DNA of 64,000 nucleotides from ZC4RG29 sp035304385 (GTDB lineage Bacteria; Bacteroidota; Bacteroidia; Cytophagales; Cyclobacteriaceae), in the NCBI GenBank assembly GCA_035304385.1, contig DATGQD010000069.1:62001-126000 (forward strand), in the 5' to 3' direction. The notes below the pieces were generated by a model, which was not told the DNA's origin, did not search any database, and was given only the letters and a program-made list of their open reading frames with translations. Made by a program: the position numbers and the translations under genes. Of the stretch, positions 17,321-26,927 are shown in pieces. Position 1 is the first letter of the stretch; every line of letters starts with the position of its first letter.

Positions 17321-18934
17321 TTATCGGGACGCGATTTTCAGTTCATTGCGCGATTGTGTGTCGCCGGGCAACGTCCAGAGGCTGTCGTAGTTTCGTTTCA
17401 TGGCGTCGACGAGATAGGCGGCCTTCGTTGCATAAGCGTCACGATCTGGCCATGCGCGGGCGGGATCGAGAATGTCGTCGGGTACACCGGGACATGACAA
17501 CGGTATCTCGACGCCAAAGTGCTCCTCCTTCCGGAACGCCACGCTGTCGAGTGCGCCGCTCATCGCAGCGCGTACCAGCGCGCGCGTGTGCTTAAGTGCA
17601 ATGCGTTTTCCCGAGCCGTAGGATCCGCCGGTCCACCCGGTGTTTACAAGCCACACGCGTGCCCCCACTTCCTTCACTTTGCGACGGAACATTTCTGCAT
17701 ACACGTTTGGATGCAAGGGCATAAACGGAGCGCCAAAGCATGCCGAAAACGTCATCGTAGGTTCCGACACACCCGCTTCGGTGCCGGCAACCTTCGCTGT
17801 ATATCCACTGGTAAAGAAGTAGGTTGCGAGCTTCGGTGTGAGCCTGGATATCGGAGGAAGAACGCCGAAGGCATCGCAGGCCAGGAAGAAGATGTTTGAA
17901 GGCGCGCCGCCCACAGAAGGGAGCACACTATTTTCGATATAATGGATGGGATAACTTACGCGTGAATTTTCCGTACGGGAAGCATCGTCAAAATCCACCT
18001 CATTGCCACCGGGACGCACGGCTACATTCTCCAGCAGTGCCCCGGGACGAATGGCGCGAAAGATGTCAGGCTCATGCTCTGCCGACAGGTGAATCACTTT
18101 GGCATAACATCCGCCTTCGAAATTGAACACGGTGTTCTGCGGTGTCCATCCGTGCTCGTCGTCGCCGATCAGCCGCCGGCCGGCGTCAGCCGACAAGGTT
18201 GTCTTACCGGTGCCCGACAGTCCGAAGAACAGCGCCACGTCGCCTTCTTCACCCATATTCGCCGCGCAGTGCATCGGGAGTACGTCGTGCATGCGAGGCA
18301 AGATGAAGTTCAGCGCGGAAAAAACACCCTTCTTGATTTCCCCCGTGTACCCGGTGCCGCCGATGAGGATGATCTTTCTTGAAAAGTTAATGATAGAGAA
18401 ATTATGCTGCCGCGTGCCGTCACGCGCCGGGTCGGCCCGAAAACCCGGAGCATTGATGATCATCCACTCCGGTGTAAAGTCTTCAAGGGCTTCAGAATCG
18501 GGGCGGACGAACATATTGTAGGCAAACAAGTTCGACCACGCATACTCGGTGATCACCCGGATGCCAATGCGATACTGAGGATCCGCACATGCGTAGACGT
18601 CGCGGGCGAAGATTTCTTTTCCGTTCAGATAAGCGCCCACCTCGTTCAGCAGGCTGTCGAAGCGCGCGGGATCGAACGGGATATTGATGTCGTTCCACCA
18701 CACTTCTTCATCGGTGATGGCGTCTCGTACAATAAAACGGTCGCGCGGTGCGCGTCCTTTAAATTCTCCTGTGTCTACGGCGATGGCGCCCGAGGAGGTG
18801 ACTACTGCCTGCCCGGATCGCACAGCGATTTCGGCCAGGGTATTGGGTGGGAGATTCCAGTTTACTACCGCGTCCGTGATGCCGGCGCCTTCGAGAGACG
18901 GACGCTCCGGTACCGATCCTTTGTGTTCCATCAC
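17321..18934 (-). CDS. pckA: Phosphoenolpyruvate carboxykinase (ATP)
   Basis: Converts oxaloacetate and ATP to phosphoenolpyruvate, the entry step of gluconeogenesis. The kinase-1a loop is GLSGTGKTTLSAD near residue 240 and kinase-2/metal region GDDEHGW near 258. The adenine-binding region is VNTGWTGGSYGSG. The ATP-type signature is preferred over the GTP type because of this loop and the length (537). It is monocistronic between ftsX and a divergent transporter. It supports growth on peptides, acetoacetate and glycerol, for all of which genes lie nearby. Confidence 0.97.
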   Translation of the reverse strand: MMEHKGSVPERPSLEGAGITDAVVNWNLPPNTLAEIAVRSGQAVVTSSGAIAVDTGEFKGRAPRDRFIVRDAITDEEVWWNDINIPFDPARFDSLLNEVGAYLNGKEIFARDVYACADPQYRIGIRVITEYAWSNLFAYNMFVRPDSEALEDFTPEWMIINAPGFRADPARDGTRQHNFSIINFSRKIILIGGTGYTGEIKKGVFSALNFILPRMHDVLPMHCAANMGEEGDVALFFGLSGTGKTTLSADAGRRLIGDDEHGWTPQNTVFNFEGGCYAKVIHLSAEHEPDIFRAIRPGALLENVAVRPGGNEVDFDDASRTENSRVSYPIHYIENSVLPSVGGAPSNIFFLACDAFGVLPPISRLTPKLATYFFTSGYTAKVAGTEAGVSEPTMTFSACFGAPFMPLHPNVYAEMFRRKVKEVGARVWLVNTGWTGGSYGSGKRIALKHTRALVRAAMSGALDSVAFRKEEHFGVEIPLSCPGVPDDILDPARAWPDRDAYATKAAYLVDAMKRNYDSLWTLPGDTQSRNELKIASR

Positions 18935-19196
18935 ACGTTCAGTTCGGGTTAATAATGTTGTTGTAAAGTTACCAAATAACTGTTAGCACAAACGATTGAA
19001 ATGACATATTTTTGGCCTTTTCGGGTTAGCGGGTGTTTCTGGTGAGGCGTATATAATTTGTAGAAGTCGCGCGCCCTTTTAGGTTTCTTTTTGCGAAAAG
19101 TTTTACTTGTCTACAGGATATTCTGAATGATGACATCATGTAAAATTTTATTTGGTTTATCCACGCGGCTTAAGGGGGCAAAAATTTTTCTTTCCC

Positions 19197-20471
19197 ATGG
19201 GGCTGCGTGACCGCTACCATGACATTCGCTACGGTTTCGAAGCCAATTTTTGGGTAGCCAACACCCTTGAGTTGTTTGAGCGGCTTGCTTTCTATGGCGC
19301 CAATGCCGTCATGGTGGTGTTCATTGCGGACAGGGTCGGACTGAAGGAGGATGCAAGTACACTCGCGGGCATCTTCTCCGGCCTCATCTTCTTCCTTCCC
19401 GTAATAGCCGGCGTGTTTGTCGATCGTTACGGTTTCAAAAAGTCCCTCACCGCATGCTTTGCGATTTTTGCACTCGGCTATTTCCTGATCGGCCTCGCCG
19501 GAATGGAGGCGGGGAGGGGTATCACCGAAGCGATCGGGCGTAAGACGTATATCATCGCCGTCCTCGTCATCACCGCCATCGGAGGTTCTCTTATCAAGCC
19601 ATGCATTGTAGGAACTGTCGACAGGACATCGAAGCCGTCAACCAAAGCGCTGGGATTCGCCATCTATTACACCCTGGTAAACTTCGGCGGCGCTATCGGT
19701 CCGCTGCTTGCCTTACCGGTGCGCCAGAACTTCGGTATCGAGTTCGTTCTTATCGTCTCATCGGTAACATCGCTGTTGCTTCTGCTGGGAACGCGGCTCT
19801 TCTTCCGCGAACCGCCCGCGCCAGCCGGCGCCACCACGGTACGCACGTTCGGCAAGGTATTTCGCGACATGCTCATGGTATTCGCCAATTTTCGCTTCAT
19901 ATCGTTCCTGATCATCTTCTCGGGCTTCTGGATCATGTTCTGGCAGATCTTTTTCCTGCTGCCCTTGTACACACTCGAGGTATTGCGCTTTGAGCATTTT
20001 GAGCTGCTGGAAACCATAGACGCCTGGTGTATCATCCTGCTCACCGTGCCGGTAACCGTCCTCACCCGCAAGTTCAAACCCATCGTTTCCATTACCGCTG
20101 GGCTGGCGTTGGCCAGCCTGTCCTGGATCATTGTTGGTGTCGGAGGAACAATTGCGTTTACCGTGCTGGGCATTACGCTCTTTGCGCTTGGCGAATCGTT
20201 GCAATCACCGCGGTTCTATGAATATGTCGCCTCGCTGGCACCGCCCGATCAAACCGGCACGTTCATGGGCTTTGCCTTTCTGCCCGTCGCGATCGGCGCC
20301 TTTGTCGGCGGATTCCTGGCAGATGTGCTGCGGACGAACTACATGACAACGGATCCTTCGATGATGTGGTATCTCGTGGCGGGCGTTGGCGCTGTGGCCG
20401 TTACGCTGATGATCCTGTACAATATGTTTTTGGCACCCCGTCGCCCCGTCGAAACACCCGAAAAACCATGA
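19197..20471 (+). CDS. POT/MFS-type peptide transporter
   Basis: A 424-residue protein with about 12 membrane helices. Helix 1 carries ELFERLAFYGANAVMV, a variant of the POT motif ExxERFxYYG, so it belongs with proton-coupled oligopeptide transporters more than with generic MFS proteins. FVDRYGFKKSL is the loop 2-3 motif. The ATG at 19197 (MGLRDRYHDIRYGF) is chosen; an upstream TTG at 19152 adds 15 residues without family character. The next POT gene starts 7 bp downstream, so both are co-transcribed. It is shorter and more divergent than its neighbour, so substrate preference may differ. Confidence 0.85.
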   Translation: MGLRDRYHDIRYGFEANFWVANTLELFERLAFYGANAVMVVFIADRVGLKEDASTLAGIFSGLIFFLPVIAGVFVDRYGFKKSLTACFAIFALGYFLIGLAGMEAGRGITEAIGRKTYIIAVLVITAIGGSLIKPCIVGTVDRTSKPSTKALGFAIYYTLVNFGGAIGPLLALPVRQNFGIEFVLIVSSVTSLLLLLGTRLFFREPPAPAGATTVRTFGKVFRDMLMVFANFRFISFLIIFSGFWIMFWQIFFLLPLYTLEVLRFEHFELLETIDAWCIILLTVPVTVLTRKFKPIVSITAGLALASLSWIIVGVGGTIAFTVLGITLFALGESLQSPRFYEYVASLAPPDQTGTFMGFAFLPVAIGAFVGGFLADVLRTNYMTTDPSMMWYLVAGVGAVAVTLMILYNMFLAPRRPVETPEKP

Positions 20472-20478
20472 AGCGCTC

Positions 20479-21963
20479 ATGAACCAGTCGAAAAGCTTCT
20501 TCGGTCACCCTGCCGGGCTGAGCACGCTCTTCTTCACTGAGATGTGGGAGCGGTTCAGCTACTACGGTATGCGCGCCATCCTCATTCTCTTTATGACTAC
20601 GCCGGCGGCACGCGAGGGACTTGGATTGAGCGTAGAGGAGTCAGCGGCCATCTATGGTCTATACACCGCCGCCGTATACTTGCTTACCTTGCCCGGAGGG
20701 TGGTTGGCTGATAACATCTTTGGACAACAAAAGGCAATCTGGTATGGTGGCCTGTGCATACTCGCCGGCCATGCGCTCCTGGCCATTCCCGGTGGGAAGG
20801 AAGTATTCTTTGCGGGGCTGGCATGCGTGGCGGCGGGTACCGGATTGCTAAAGCCCAACATCAGCACGCTGGTGGGCGATCTCTATCCTGAAGGAGGTGC
20901 GCGCCGCGATGCCGGCTTCTACCTGTTTTATATGGGCATCAATATCGGTTCCTTCCTGGGGCAGATTGCCGTAAGCTTCGCCGCGGAAAAGGTGAACTGG
21001 CACCTGGGTTTCGGGTTGGCGGCGGTGGGCATGTTGCTGGGACTGATCCAATTCCGGCTCCGTAACAAGACGCTGGGCGATGCAGGTGCGAAACCCAAGG
21101 CACGAACCGCCGAAGCTGTGACGTCGACTGGCTCTTCAAAAATGTTGGCGGTCTTCCTCGTTCTCGTTGTCGTGCTCGTGGCGCTCCTGCATATCACGGG
21201 TGTTATCGACCTGGGCAGCGCGCGGGGCATCGCCGAAGCGGTTGGCGCGGTAATCGTCTCGGTAACGCTGCTGTACTTCCTGTACATACTGATGGCGGGC
21301 GGGTTGACAGCAGACGAGCGCAAGCGCGTGCTCGTCATCTTTGCCTTGTTCATTGGCGCCGCGCTGTTCTGGGCCGGCTATGAACAACACGGATCGTCGT
21401 TTAATCTTTTCGCGCGCGATTATGCCGACAGGGTGGTGTTTGGATACGAACTCCCGGCAGGATCGATCCAGGCGCTGAGTCCGATGTTTGTGGTTATACT
21501 CGCGCCATTGTTCGCCGGTCTCTGGATACGGTTGGCGGCCCGCAACCTCAATCCGTCGATGCCGGTAAAGTTCGGCCTCGGACTGCTAACACTTGCGTTA
21601 GGCTTTGTGGTGATGTACTTCGCCGCCCTGATTGTCACCAGCGGACAGAAACCGAATATTACATGGCTGGTCTTTGCTTACTTCCTGCATGCTGCCGGTG
21701 AGATGGCGGTGAGCCCTGTAGGTCTGAGTTCGGTGACCAAGCTGTCGCCGCCGCGCTATGTAGGGCAGATGATGGGAATATGGTTTGTCGGCGCTGCGTT
21801 GGGCAACCTGCTTGCCGGTTTGTTCGCGGGCGGTTTTGATCCGCACAACCCGAGCGAAGTGCCCGGGCTGTTCCTCACTGTGATCACTTTTACCGGCGCT
21901 GCCGGGATTTTGTTTATTTTGCTGAATCCCATCCTGAAAAAATGGATGGGACCGGTTCAGTAA
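20479..21963 (+). CDS. Proton-dependent di/tripeptide transporter (POT family)
   Basis: A 494-residue inner-membrane symporter. The diagnostic motif EMWERFSYYGMRAIL begins at about residue 17, followed by GGWLADNIFGQQ in loop 2-3 and the second POT signature region (FYLFYMGINIGSFLG) near 150. It should import di- and tripeptides with protons. It is the middle gene of three consecutive peptide transporter genes and ends 23 bp before the OPT gene. Confidence 0.93.
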   Translation: MNQSKSFFGHPAGLSTLFFTEMWERFSYYGMRAILILFMTTPAAREGLGLSVEESAAIYGLYTAAVYLLTLPGGWLADNIFGQQKAIWYGGLCILAGHALLAIPGGKEVFFAGLACVAAGTGLLKPNISTLVGDLYPEGGARRDAGFYLFYMGINIGSFLGQIAVSFAAEKVNWHLGFGLAAVGMLLGLIQFRLRNKTLGDAGAKPKARTAEAVTSTGSSKMLAVFLVLVVVLVALLHITGVIDLGSARGIAEAVGAVIVSVTLLYFLYILMAGGLTADERKRVLVIFALFIGAALFWAGYEQHGSSFNLFARDYADRVVFGYELPAGSIQALSPMFVVILAPLFAGLWIRLAARNLNPSMPVKFGLGLLTLALGFVVMYFAALIVTSGQKPNITWLVFAYFLHAAGEMAVSPVGLSSVTKLSPPRYVGQMMGIWFVGAALGNLLAGLFAGGFDPHNPSEVPGLFLTVITFTGAAGILFILLNPILKKWMGPVQ

Positions 21964-21986
21964 GCCAAACCTAAAACCTAAACGTT

Positions 21987-24005
21987 ATGGAAGAACCACG
22001 AACCTTTAAACCGTATATTCCACCGGAGCAAACCCCTGCGGAGCTTACGCTGAAGTCAGTTGTCTTTGGCGCCCTGGCCGGTATCGTGTTCGGAGCGTCA
22101 ACGGTGTATCTCGCGCTGAAGGCGGGGCTCACGGTATCAGCTTCCATTCCCATCGCCGTAATTGCGATAACACTGGGCCGGAAATATCTCAAGACGACCA
22201 TTCTCGAGAACAACATCATTCAAACGACGGGATCGGCGGGCGAATCCATTGCTGCTGGCGTCGTCTTCACGTTGCCCGGCTTCCTGTTCCTCTCGCCTGA
22301 AAGCAACGGCGAGGCCTACTTCCGCTACCTTACGATTCTGATACTGGCCGCCTTTGGTGGAATGTTGGGTACGTTGATGATGATTCCGCTCAGGCGCTCA
22401 CTCATTGTCAAGGAGCACGGCACATTACCTTATCCTGAAGGTACCGCCTGCGGTTCGGTGCTGGTGGCAGGAGAAAAGGGTGGCGTTTTTGCGCAGACTG
22501 CCTTTATCGGCATGGGTATAGCCATGGGCTATGCGATACTGCAAAAGGTTTTCCATGTTATTGCCGAGGTACCTGCATTTGTAACGAGAAAAACCAACGA
22601 GTTCTGGCCGTCGGCGACCATCAACGGTGAGATCACACCTGAATACCTGGGGGTGGGATACATAATCGGTCCACGAATCTCCGGCGTGTTGGTCGCGGGT
22701 TCTGTGCTTGCCTGGTGGGCGTTGATCCCGCTGATCACGACGATCGTCGACCCGGTGGTCATTGCCAGCCAGCTTGTGAAGATTGGCGATCTGGCCAGCC
22801 TGGATTCTCCGGGCGCACGCGGCGGCTGGGATCCGGTGACGCAGACGTTCGCCAATCCCGCCCCGGCCATCTACTATGCCTATATCCGGCAGATCGGTGC
22901 TGGCGCAGTGGCGGCGGGTGGTTTTATCACGTTGCTTAAGACACTGCCGACGATCATCAGCTCCTTTAAGGAAAGCATTGCGTCGTTGCGGGAAAAGGGT
23001 ACCGCCGGAGTGGCGCGTACCGATCGCGACCTGTCGTTCCGTGTGGTGATCGTCGGCAGCCTGATTCTTGTTGTGCTGACTTCGGTATTACCGATGATAC
23101 CAGGCGAAGGTTTTGCCCAACGTCTTTTGGTGGGCGTCCTGGTAGTAGTATTCGGATTCTTCTTTGTCACCGTGTCGAGCCGCATCGTCGGACTTGTGGG
23201 CAGCAGCAACAATCCTATTTCCGGTATGACCATCGCTACCCTGATGGGAACATGCCTCATCTTCACAGCGGTTGGATGGACCGGCTATTTCTATGAACCC
23301 GTTGCGTTGGTGGTAGGGGGAATGATCTGTATAGCAGCGGCCAACGCCGGGGCAACGTCACAAGATTTGAAAACAGGCTATCTGGTCGGCGCCACCCCAA
23401 GAAATCAACAGATTGCCCTGTTCATAGGCGCTATTGTTTCGTCCATAGCGATCGGTTGGATTGTCAAGTTGCTGGACACGCCTACTCAGGCGTTGCTCGA
23501 CCAGGGCATACATCACGCGATAGGGTACACCTACCCTGCGCCACAGGCAACGCTAATGGCCACATTGGCCAAGGGTATTTTGAGTTTTAATCTCGACTGG
23601 CAATATGTGATCGCGGGCGTCTTTATTTCCGTGACACTCGAGCTGTGCGGCGTGACGGCACTGGCCTTTGCGATTGGGCTGTATCTTCCGTTGTCGACCA
23701 CGCTGCCCATATTCATTGGCGGCGCTGTCAAGGGTATTGTCAACTGGCGTACGCGTAATTCCAAGCAGGAAGAGGAATCCGAGTTGAGCAGGGGCAACCT
23801 GCTGGCTACCGGACTCGTCGCTGGCGGGGCGCTTACCGGCGTTATCGTGGCGATATTATACGTGTTGCTGGAAGATACGATGGTCTCGCTGAGCGCGGAA
23901 CACGCATTGACAGAAGCGCTGGGACAGGGGGGTTACTACGTGATAGGCACCTTGTGCTTTGCTGCGATGGCCACGTACCTGTATCGGGTGTCGATGAAGA
24001 AATAG
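21987..24005 (+). CDS. OPT-family oligopeptide transporter
   Basis: A 672-residue membrane protein with some 15 hydrophobic helices. The OPT signatures include GSAGESIAAGVVFTLPG near residue 80, PYPEGTACG near 150 and NAGATSQDLKTGYLVGATP near 455. Family members move oligopeptides, glutathione or metal chelates with protons; bacterial members of this type are usually annotated as oligopeptide transporters without tested substrate. Its place behind two POT genes supports peptides. It is convergent with the TerB-like gene, with a 1-bp gap. Confidence 0.93.
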   Translation: MEEPRTFKPYIPPEQTPAELTLKSVVFGALAGIVFGASTVYLALKAGLTVSASIPIAVIAITLGRKYLKTTILENNIIQTTGSAGESIAAGVVFTLPGFLFLSPESNGEAYFRYLTILILAAFGGMLGTLMMIPLRRSLIVKEHGTLPYPEGTACGSVLVAGEKGGVFAQTAFIGMGIAMGYAILQKVFHVIAEVPAFVTRKTNEFWPSATINGEITPEYLGVGYIIGPRISGVLVAGSVLAWWALIPLITTIVDPVVIASQLVKIGDLASLDSPGARGGWDPVTQTFANPAPAIYYAYIRQIGAGAVAAGGFITLLKTLPTIISSFKESIASLREKGTAGVARTDRDLSFRVVIVGSLILVVLTSVLPMIPGEGFAQRLLVGVLVVVFGFFFVTVSSRIVGLVGSSNNPISGMTIATLMGTCLIFTAVGWTGYFYEPVALVVGGMICIAAANAGATSQDLKTGYLVGATPRNQQIALFIGAIVSSIAIGWIVKLLDTPTQALLDQGIHHAIGYTYPAPQATLMATLAKGILSFNLDWQYVIAGVFISVTLELCGVTALAFAIGLYLPLSTTLPIFIGGAVKGIVNWRTRNSKQEEESELSRGNLLATGLVAGGALTGVIVAILYVLLEDTMVSLSAEHALTEALGQGGYYVIGTLCFAAMATYLYRVSMKK

Positions 24006-24006
24006 G

Positions 24007-24384
24007 TTATCCCGCTGCGGCGGACGTCAGGTCGATGATCCGCTTTAGCGATTCGAGCGCTTGAGATTCGGAGGCGTTGAGCGCGCCATCGGCCCCGGCG
24101 ATCTCGCGTATGTCCTGGAAAAGGTGTTCGCGGAGTTCGGGGTTCGCGTCTTTGAATTTTTCGAAGGTGTCTTTGAATAGCGTGTCGAGCTGTGCCTTGT
24201 CGAAATTGTTGTAGTCGCGGATGGTGCGATACAGTTTCTTCTCCAGGTCCGTGCCTTTGGGAAACAGCGCGTGCATTTTCTGCTTGATCAGGGCCATTTC
24301 TTTCGGATCATAGTTGTGATCTGCTTCCGACATGTGAACGTAAACAAACAGGAGGAAGTCGGGGAAAGAATCATGGATGACCAT
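24007..24384 (-). CDS. TerB-like helical protein
   Basis: A 125-residue soluble protein. The pattern FLLFVYVHMSEADHNYDPKEM near the N-terminus (here split for length) and IAGADGALNASESQAL near residue 105 resembles the metal-binding EADG...E repeats of TerB/DjlA-type domains. Such domains bind metals and appear in stress proteins, but no role can be assigned. An inner ATG at 24333 would cut the first helix, so 24384 is preferred. Its stop is 1 bp from that of the OPT gene on the other strand. Confidence 0.6.
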   Translation of the reverse strand: MVIHDSFPDFLLFVYVHMSEADHNYDPKEMALIKQKMHALFPKGTDLEKKLYRTIRDYNNFDKAQLDTLFKDTFEKFKDANPELREHLFQDIREIAGADGALNASESQALESLKRIIDLTSAAAG

Positions 24385-24573
24385 ACAATTAGGATTTCTT
24401 GCTCAATTGGCTTGCGACCTTCGTTGAAGAGGTGCATTCCGGGTATGCATTTTCCAAAAAATCTTCCGCAAAGGACACGAATCGTAAAAGGGAAATTTAG
24501 GAAAAAGTTTTTAATGTTTAATGAGATTCGGATGGGTCGGTGTGTCGGCCGCGTTAGGATACACAGAGACAAT

Positions 24574-24607
24574 TAAAAAAAGGCTGCCTTACGGGGCAGC
24601 CTTTTTC
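24574..24607. terminator. Intrinsic terminator after groEL (bidirectional)
   Basis: AAAAAAAGGCTGCC, a short loop and GGCAGCCTTTTTC form a strong GC stem flanked by A- and T-runs, so it can end transcription on both strands. It lies 44 bp downstream of the groEL stop. Confidence 0.85.
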
Positions 24608-24650
24608 GTGTATGTATAAGAAGAATAAGGATACGTATATCCGTTCCGGA

Positions 24651-26276
24651 TTACATCATTCCGCCCATGCCGCCGGGAGGCGCTGCAGGGACTTCCTTCT
24701 CTTCAGGGATTTCGGATACGACAGCCTCGGTCGTCAGCAGCAGGCCGGCGATGGAAGCAGCGTTTTCGAGCGCCAGGCGCGACACCTTGGTCGGGTCGAT
24801 AATACCAGCTTCGAAGAAGTTGTCGAACTTGTTTGCGCGGGCGTTGTAACCGTAGTCTTTCTTGCCTTCGCGAACCTTGTTGACAATAACTGATCCTTCC
24901 TGACCGGCATTGGCAACGATCGTGCGCAGCGGCGCTTCGAGCGCCAGGCGGATGATGTTAACGCCTGTAGCCTGATCTTCGTTTTCGACTTCCACATCCT
25001 TCAACGCTTCAATAGCGCGGACGTAGCCAACACCGCCACCCGGGATGATCCCTTCCTGTACGGCAGCGCGTGTCGCATGCAGGGCGTCGTCAACGCGATC
25101 TTTCTTTTCCTTCATTTCGACTTCAGTAGCCGCACCTACGTAGAGGATAGCGACACCGCCGGAAAGCTTAGCGAGGCGTTCCTGCAGTTTTTCCTTGTCG
25201 TAGTCTGAAGTTGTGGTTTCGATCTGCGATTTGATCTGGCCGATACGTCCCTGGATGTCGGCCTTCTTGCCGGCGCCATTGACGATCGTGGTGTTGTCTT
25301 TGTCGATATTGACTTTCTCAGCGCGGCCGAGGTGCTCAAGCGTTGCGTTTTCAAGCTTGAAGCCAAGCTCTTCGGAGATGACCTTACCACCGGTGAGGAC
25401 GGCAATATCTTCCAGCATGGCCTTCCGTCTGTCGCCGAAGCCGGGAGCCTTTACGGCAGCTACACGCAGGGCGCCGCGGATCTTGTTAACCACGAGCGTA
25501 GCAAGTGCTTCGCCTTCCACTTCCTCAGAGATGATGAGGAGGGGCTTGCCGGTTTGTGCAGTTTGCTCGAGGATGGGGAGGAGTTCCTTCATCGAGCTGA
25601 TCTTCTTGTCGTAGATCAGGATGTAAGGATTGTCCAGTTCAGCCTCCATCTTGTCAGTGTTGGTGACGAAGTAAGGAGACAGGTACCCGCGGTCGAATTG
25701 CATACCTTCCACGGTCTTGACTTCGGTAGTCGTACCCTTGGCTTCCTCAACGGTAATGACGCCGTCTTTGCCCACCTTATCCATGGCATCGGCGATCATC
25801 TTTCCGATTTCTTCGTCGTTGTTGGAGGAGATAGTTGCGACTTGCGCGATTTCGCTGGAGTCTTTGATTTTCTTGGATTGCTTGCGGAGACTTTCGACGA
25901 CAGCATTTACTGCCTTGTCGATACCACGCTTGAGGTCCATCGGGTTAGCACCGGCAGCTACGTTCTTGATGCCGTGACCGAAGATGGCCTGGGTGAGGAC
26001 GGTGGCGGTCGTAGTTCCGTCGCCGGCCGCATCGGCGGTCTTGGAGGCCACTTCCTTAACCAGCTGGGCACCCATATTTTCAATGGGCTCTTTCAGTTCA
26101 ATTTCTTTGGCGACTGTTACCCCGTCCTTTGTTACTGTGGGGGCGCCGAATTTCTTGTCCAGGATTACGTTCCTTCCTTTCGGGCCGAGGGTGACCTTCA
26201 CAGCGTCAGCCAGCTTGTCTACACCCCTCTTGATCTTGTCCCGCGCAGTGGTATCAAAGGTTATTTCTTTAGCCAT
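24651..26276 (-). CDS. groEL: Chaperonin GroEL
   Basis: The 60-kDa chaperonin subunit (541 residues) that folds proteins in a double heptamer with GroES. Seen are the N-terminal KEITFDTTARDKIKRG, the nucleotide loop DGTTTATVL with DGTTT near residue 86, AAVEEGIVPGGG-like AAVQEGIIPGGG near 405 and the Gly/Met-rich tail GGMGGMM. Length and motifs are standard. It is 27 bp downstream of groES and followed by a strong terminator. Heat or sigma-dependent control is discussed at the groES upstream region. Confidence 0.99.
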   Translation of the reverse strand: MAKEITFDTTARDKIKRGVDKLADAVKVTLGPKGRNVILDKKFGAPTVTKDGVTVAKEIELKEPIENMGAQLVKEVASKTADAAGDGTTTATVLTQAIFGHGIKNVAAGANPMDLKRGIDKAVNAVVESLRKQSKKIKDSSEIAQVATISSNNDEEIGKMIADAMDKVGKDGVITVEEAKGTTTEVKTVEGMQFDRGYLSPYFVTNTDKMEAELDNPYILIYDKKISSMKELLPILEQTAQTGKPLLIISEEVEGEALATLVVNKIRGALRVAAVKAPGFGDRRKAMLEDIAVLTGGKVISEELGFKLENATLEHLGRAEKVNIDKDNTTIVNGAGKKADIQGRIGQIKSQIETTTSDYDKEKLQERLAKLSGGVAILYVGAATEVEMKEKKDRVDDALHATRAAVQEGIIPGGGVGYVRAIEALKDVEVENEDQATGVNIIRLALEAPLRTIVANAGQEGSVIVNKVREGKKDYGYNARANKFDNFFEAGIIDPTKVSRLALENAASIAGLLLTTEAVVSEIPEEKEVPAAPPGGMGGMM

Positions 26277-26303
26277 TTCTTGAAGTTGTTTAAGTTTTAC
26301 AGA

Positions 26304-26582
26304 TTAAATGGTTCCGAAAATATCGGAGTTACGCATGATCAGATACTCTTTTCCATCAATTGTGATCTCCGTACCAGCGTACTTGCCGTACAGGATCTGA
26401 TCGCCAACTTTAACCGTAACGGGCTTGTCCTTAAGACCTTCTCCAACTGCGATGACCTTCCCCTTCTGGGGCTTTTCCTTAGAGGTATCGGGGATGAAGA
26501 TGCCGGATGCGGTCTTCTCCTCAGCCTCGGCCGGCTCCACCAGAACCCGGTCCTCGTTCGGTTTGAAATTGATTTTCGCCAT
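26304..26582 (-). CDS. groES: Co-chaperonin GroES
   Basis: A 92-residue lid protein of GroEL. The N-terminal strand NFKPNEDRVLVEPAEAEEK and the mobile loop region KTASGIFIPDTSKEKPQ are typical, as is the C-terminal EYLIMRNSDIFGTI. The ATG at 26580-26582 (MAKINFKP) is the family start; the open frame runs 18 codons further upstream. The 345-bp upstream region holds several inverted repeats but no CIRCE box. Confidence 0.98.
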   Translation of the reverse strand: MAKINFKPNEDRVLVEPAEAEEKTASGIFIPDTSKEKPQKGKVIAVGEGLKDKPVTVKVGDQILYGKYAGTEITIDGKEYLIMRNSDIFGTI

Positions 26583-26927
26583 ATACGTAATGGAAGTTTT
26601 GGTTGAACAATTTTTTTGGTTCTGCCACAGCGGCACTCATCTTTTGTGCCAATGTGAAAGGGGATGCAAGAAAGCACAATTTTGCTACAAAATGGCAGGT
26701 TTTGTGGGATATTATTGGGCTGAAAAGCCTGCCACATGACCCGTTCAATGGCATCTTGTCAGCCGGAATCCGCAAATCTGACATGACATTTTTCGGTGCT
26801 TTCTGGCATGAAAACTGTCTTTTTTGAACCGAAGACCGGAGAAAACCACACCGGACGTCAATTTCCGGTGGTCCTTTCCGGCGCTTTAATGTTATTTTGG
26901 TAAGTATGGAATAATCATTTCTGGAGT
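26583..26927. promoter_or_regulatory. Intergenic control region of groES
   Basis: This 345-bp gap lies between divergent groES and an unknown plus-strand gene. It holds TGGCATCTTGTCA (26749-26761), which matches 12 of 13 bases of the dyad upstream of miaB. It also holds TGTCAG/CTGACA half sites (26757-26783), and an 11-bp imperfect inverted repeat (26693-26703 with 26723-26734). No CIRCE element (TTAGCACTC-N9-GAGTGCTAA) and no clean TAnnTTTG box were found. A near -7 match (TTATTTTGG) lies about 30 bp before the plus-strand gene. Confidence 0.5.
26749..26761. promoter_or_regulatory. TGRCA-N3-TGTCA dyad upstream of groES
   Basis: TGGCATCTTGTCA differs at one base from the perfect dyad TGACATCTTGTCA at 32298-32310, upstream of miaB. 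It is about 170 bp upstream of the groES start. A shared regulator of stress genes is inferred, not shown. Confidence 0.45.

Noticed and set aside
25332..26606. 424-codon open frame antisense to groEL/groES
   Set aside because: It is the reverse-strand shadow of a conserved chaperonin operon and shows no domain.
26583..26927. CIRCE element before groES
   Set aside because: A GGCAC...GTGCC pair near 26630-26650 looked suggestive, but the TTAGCACTC-N9-GAGTGCTAA consensus is not met.
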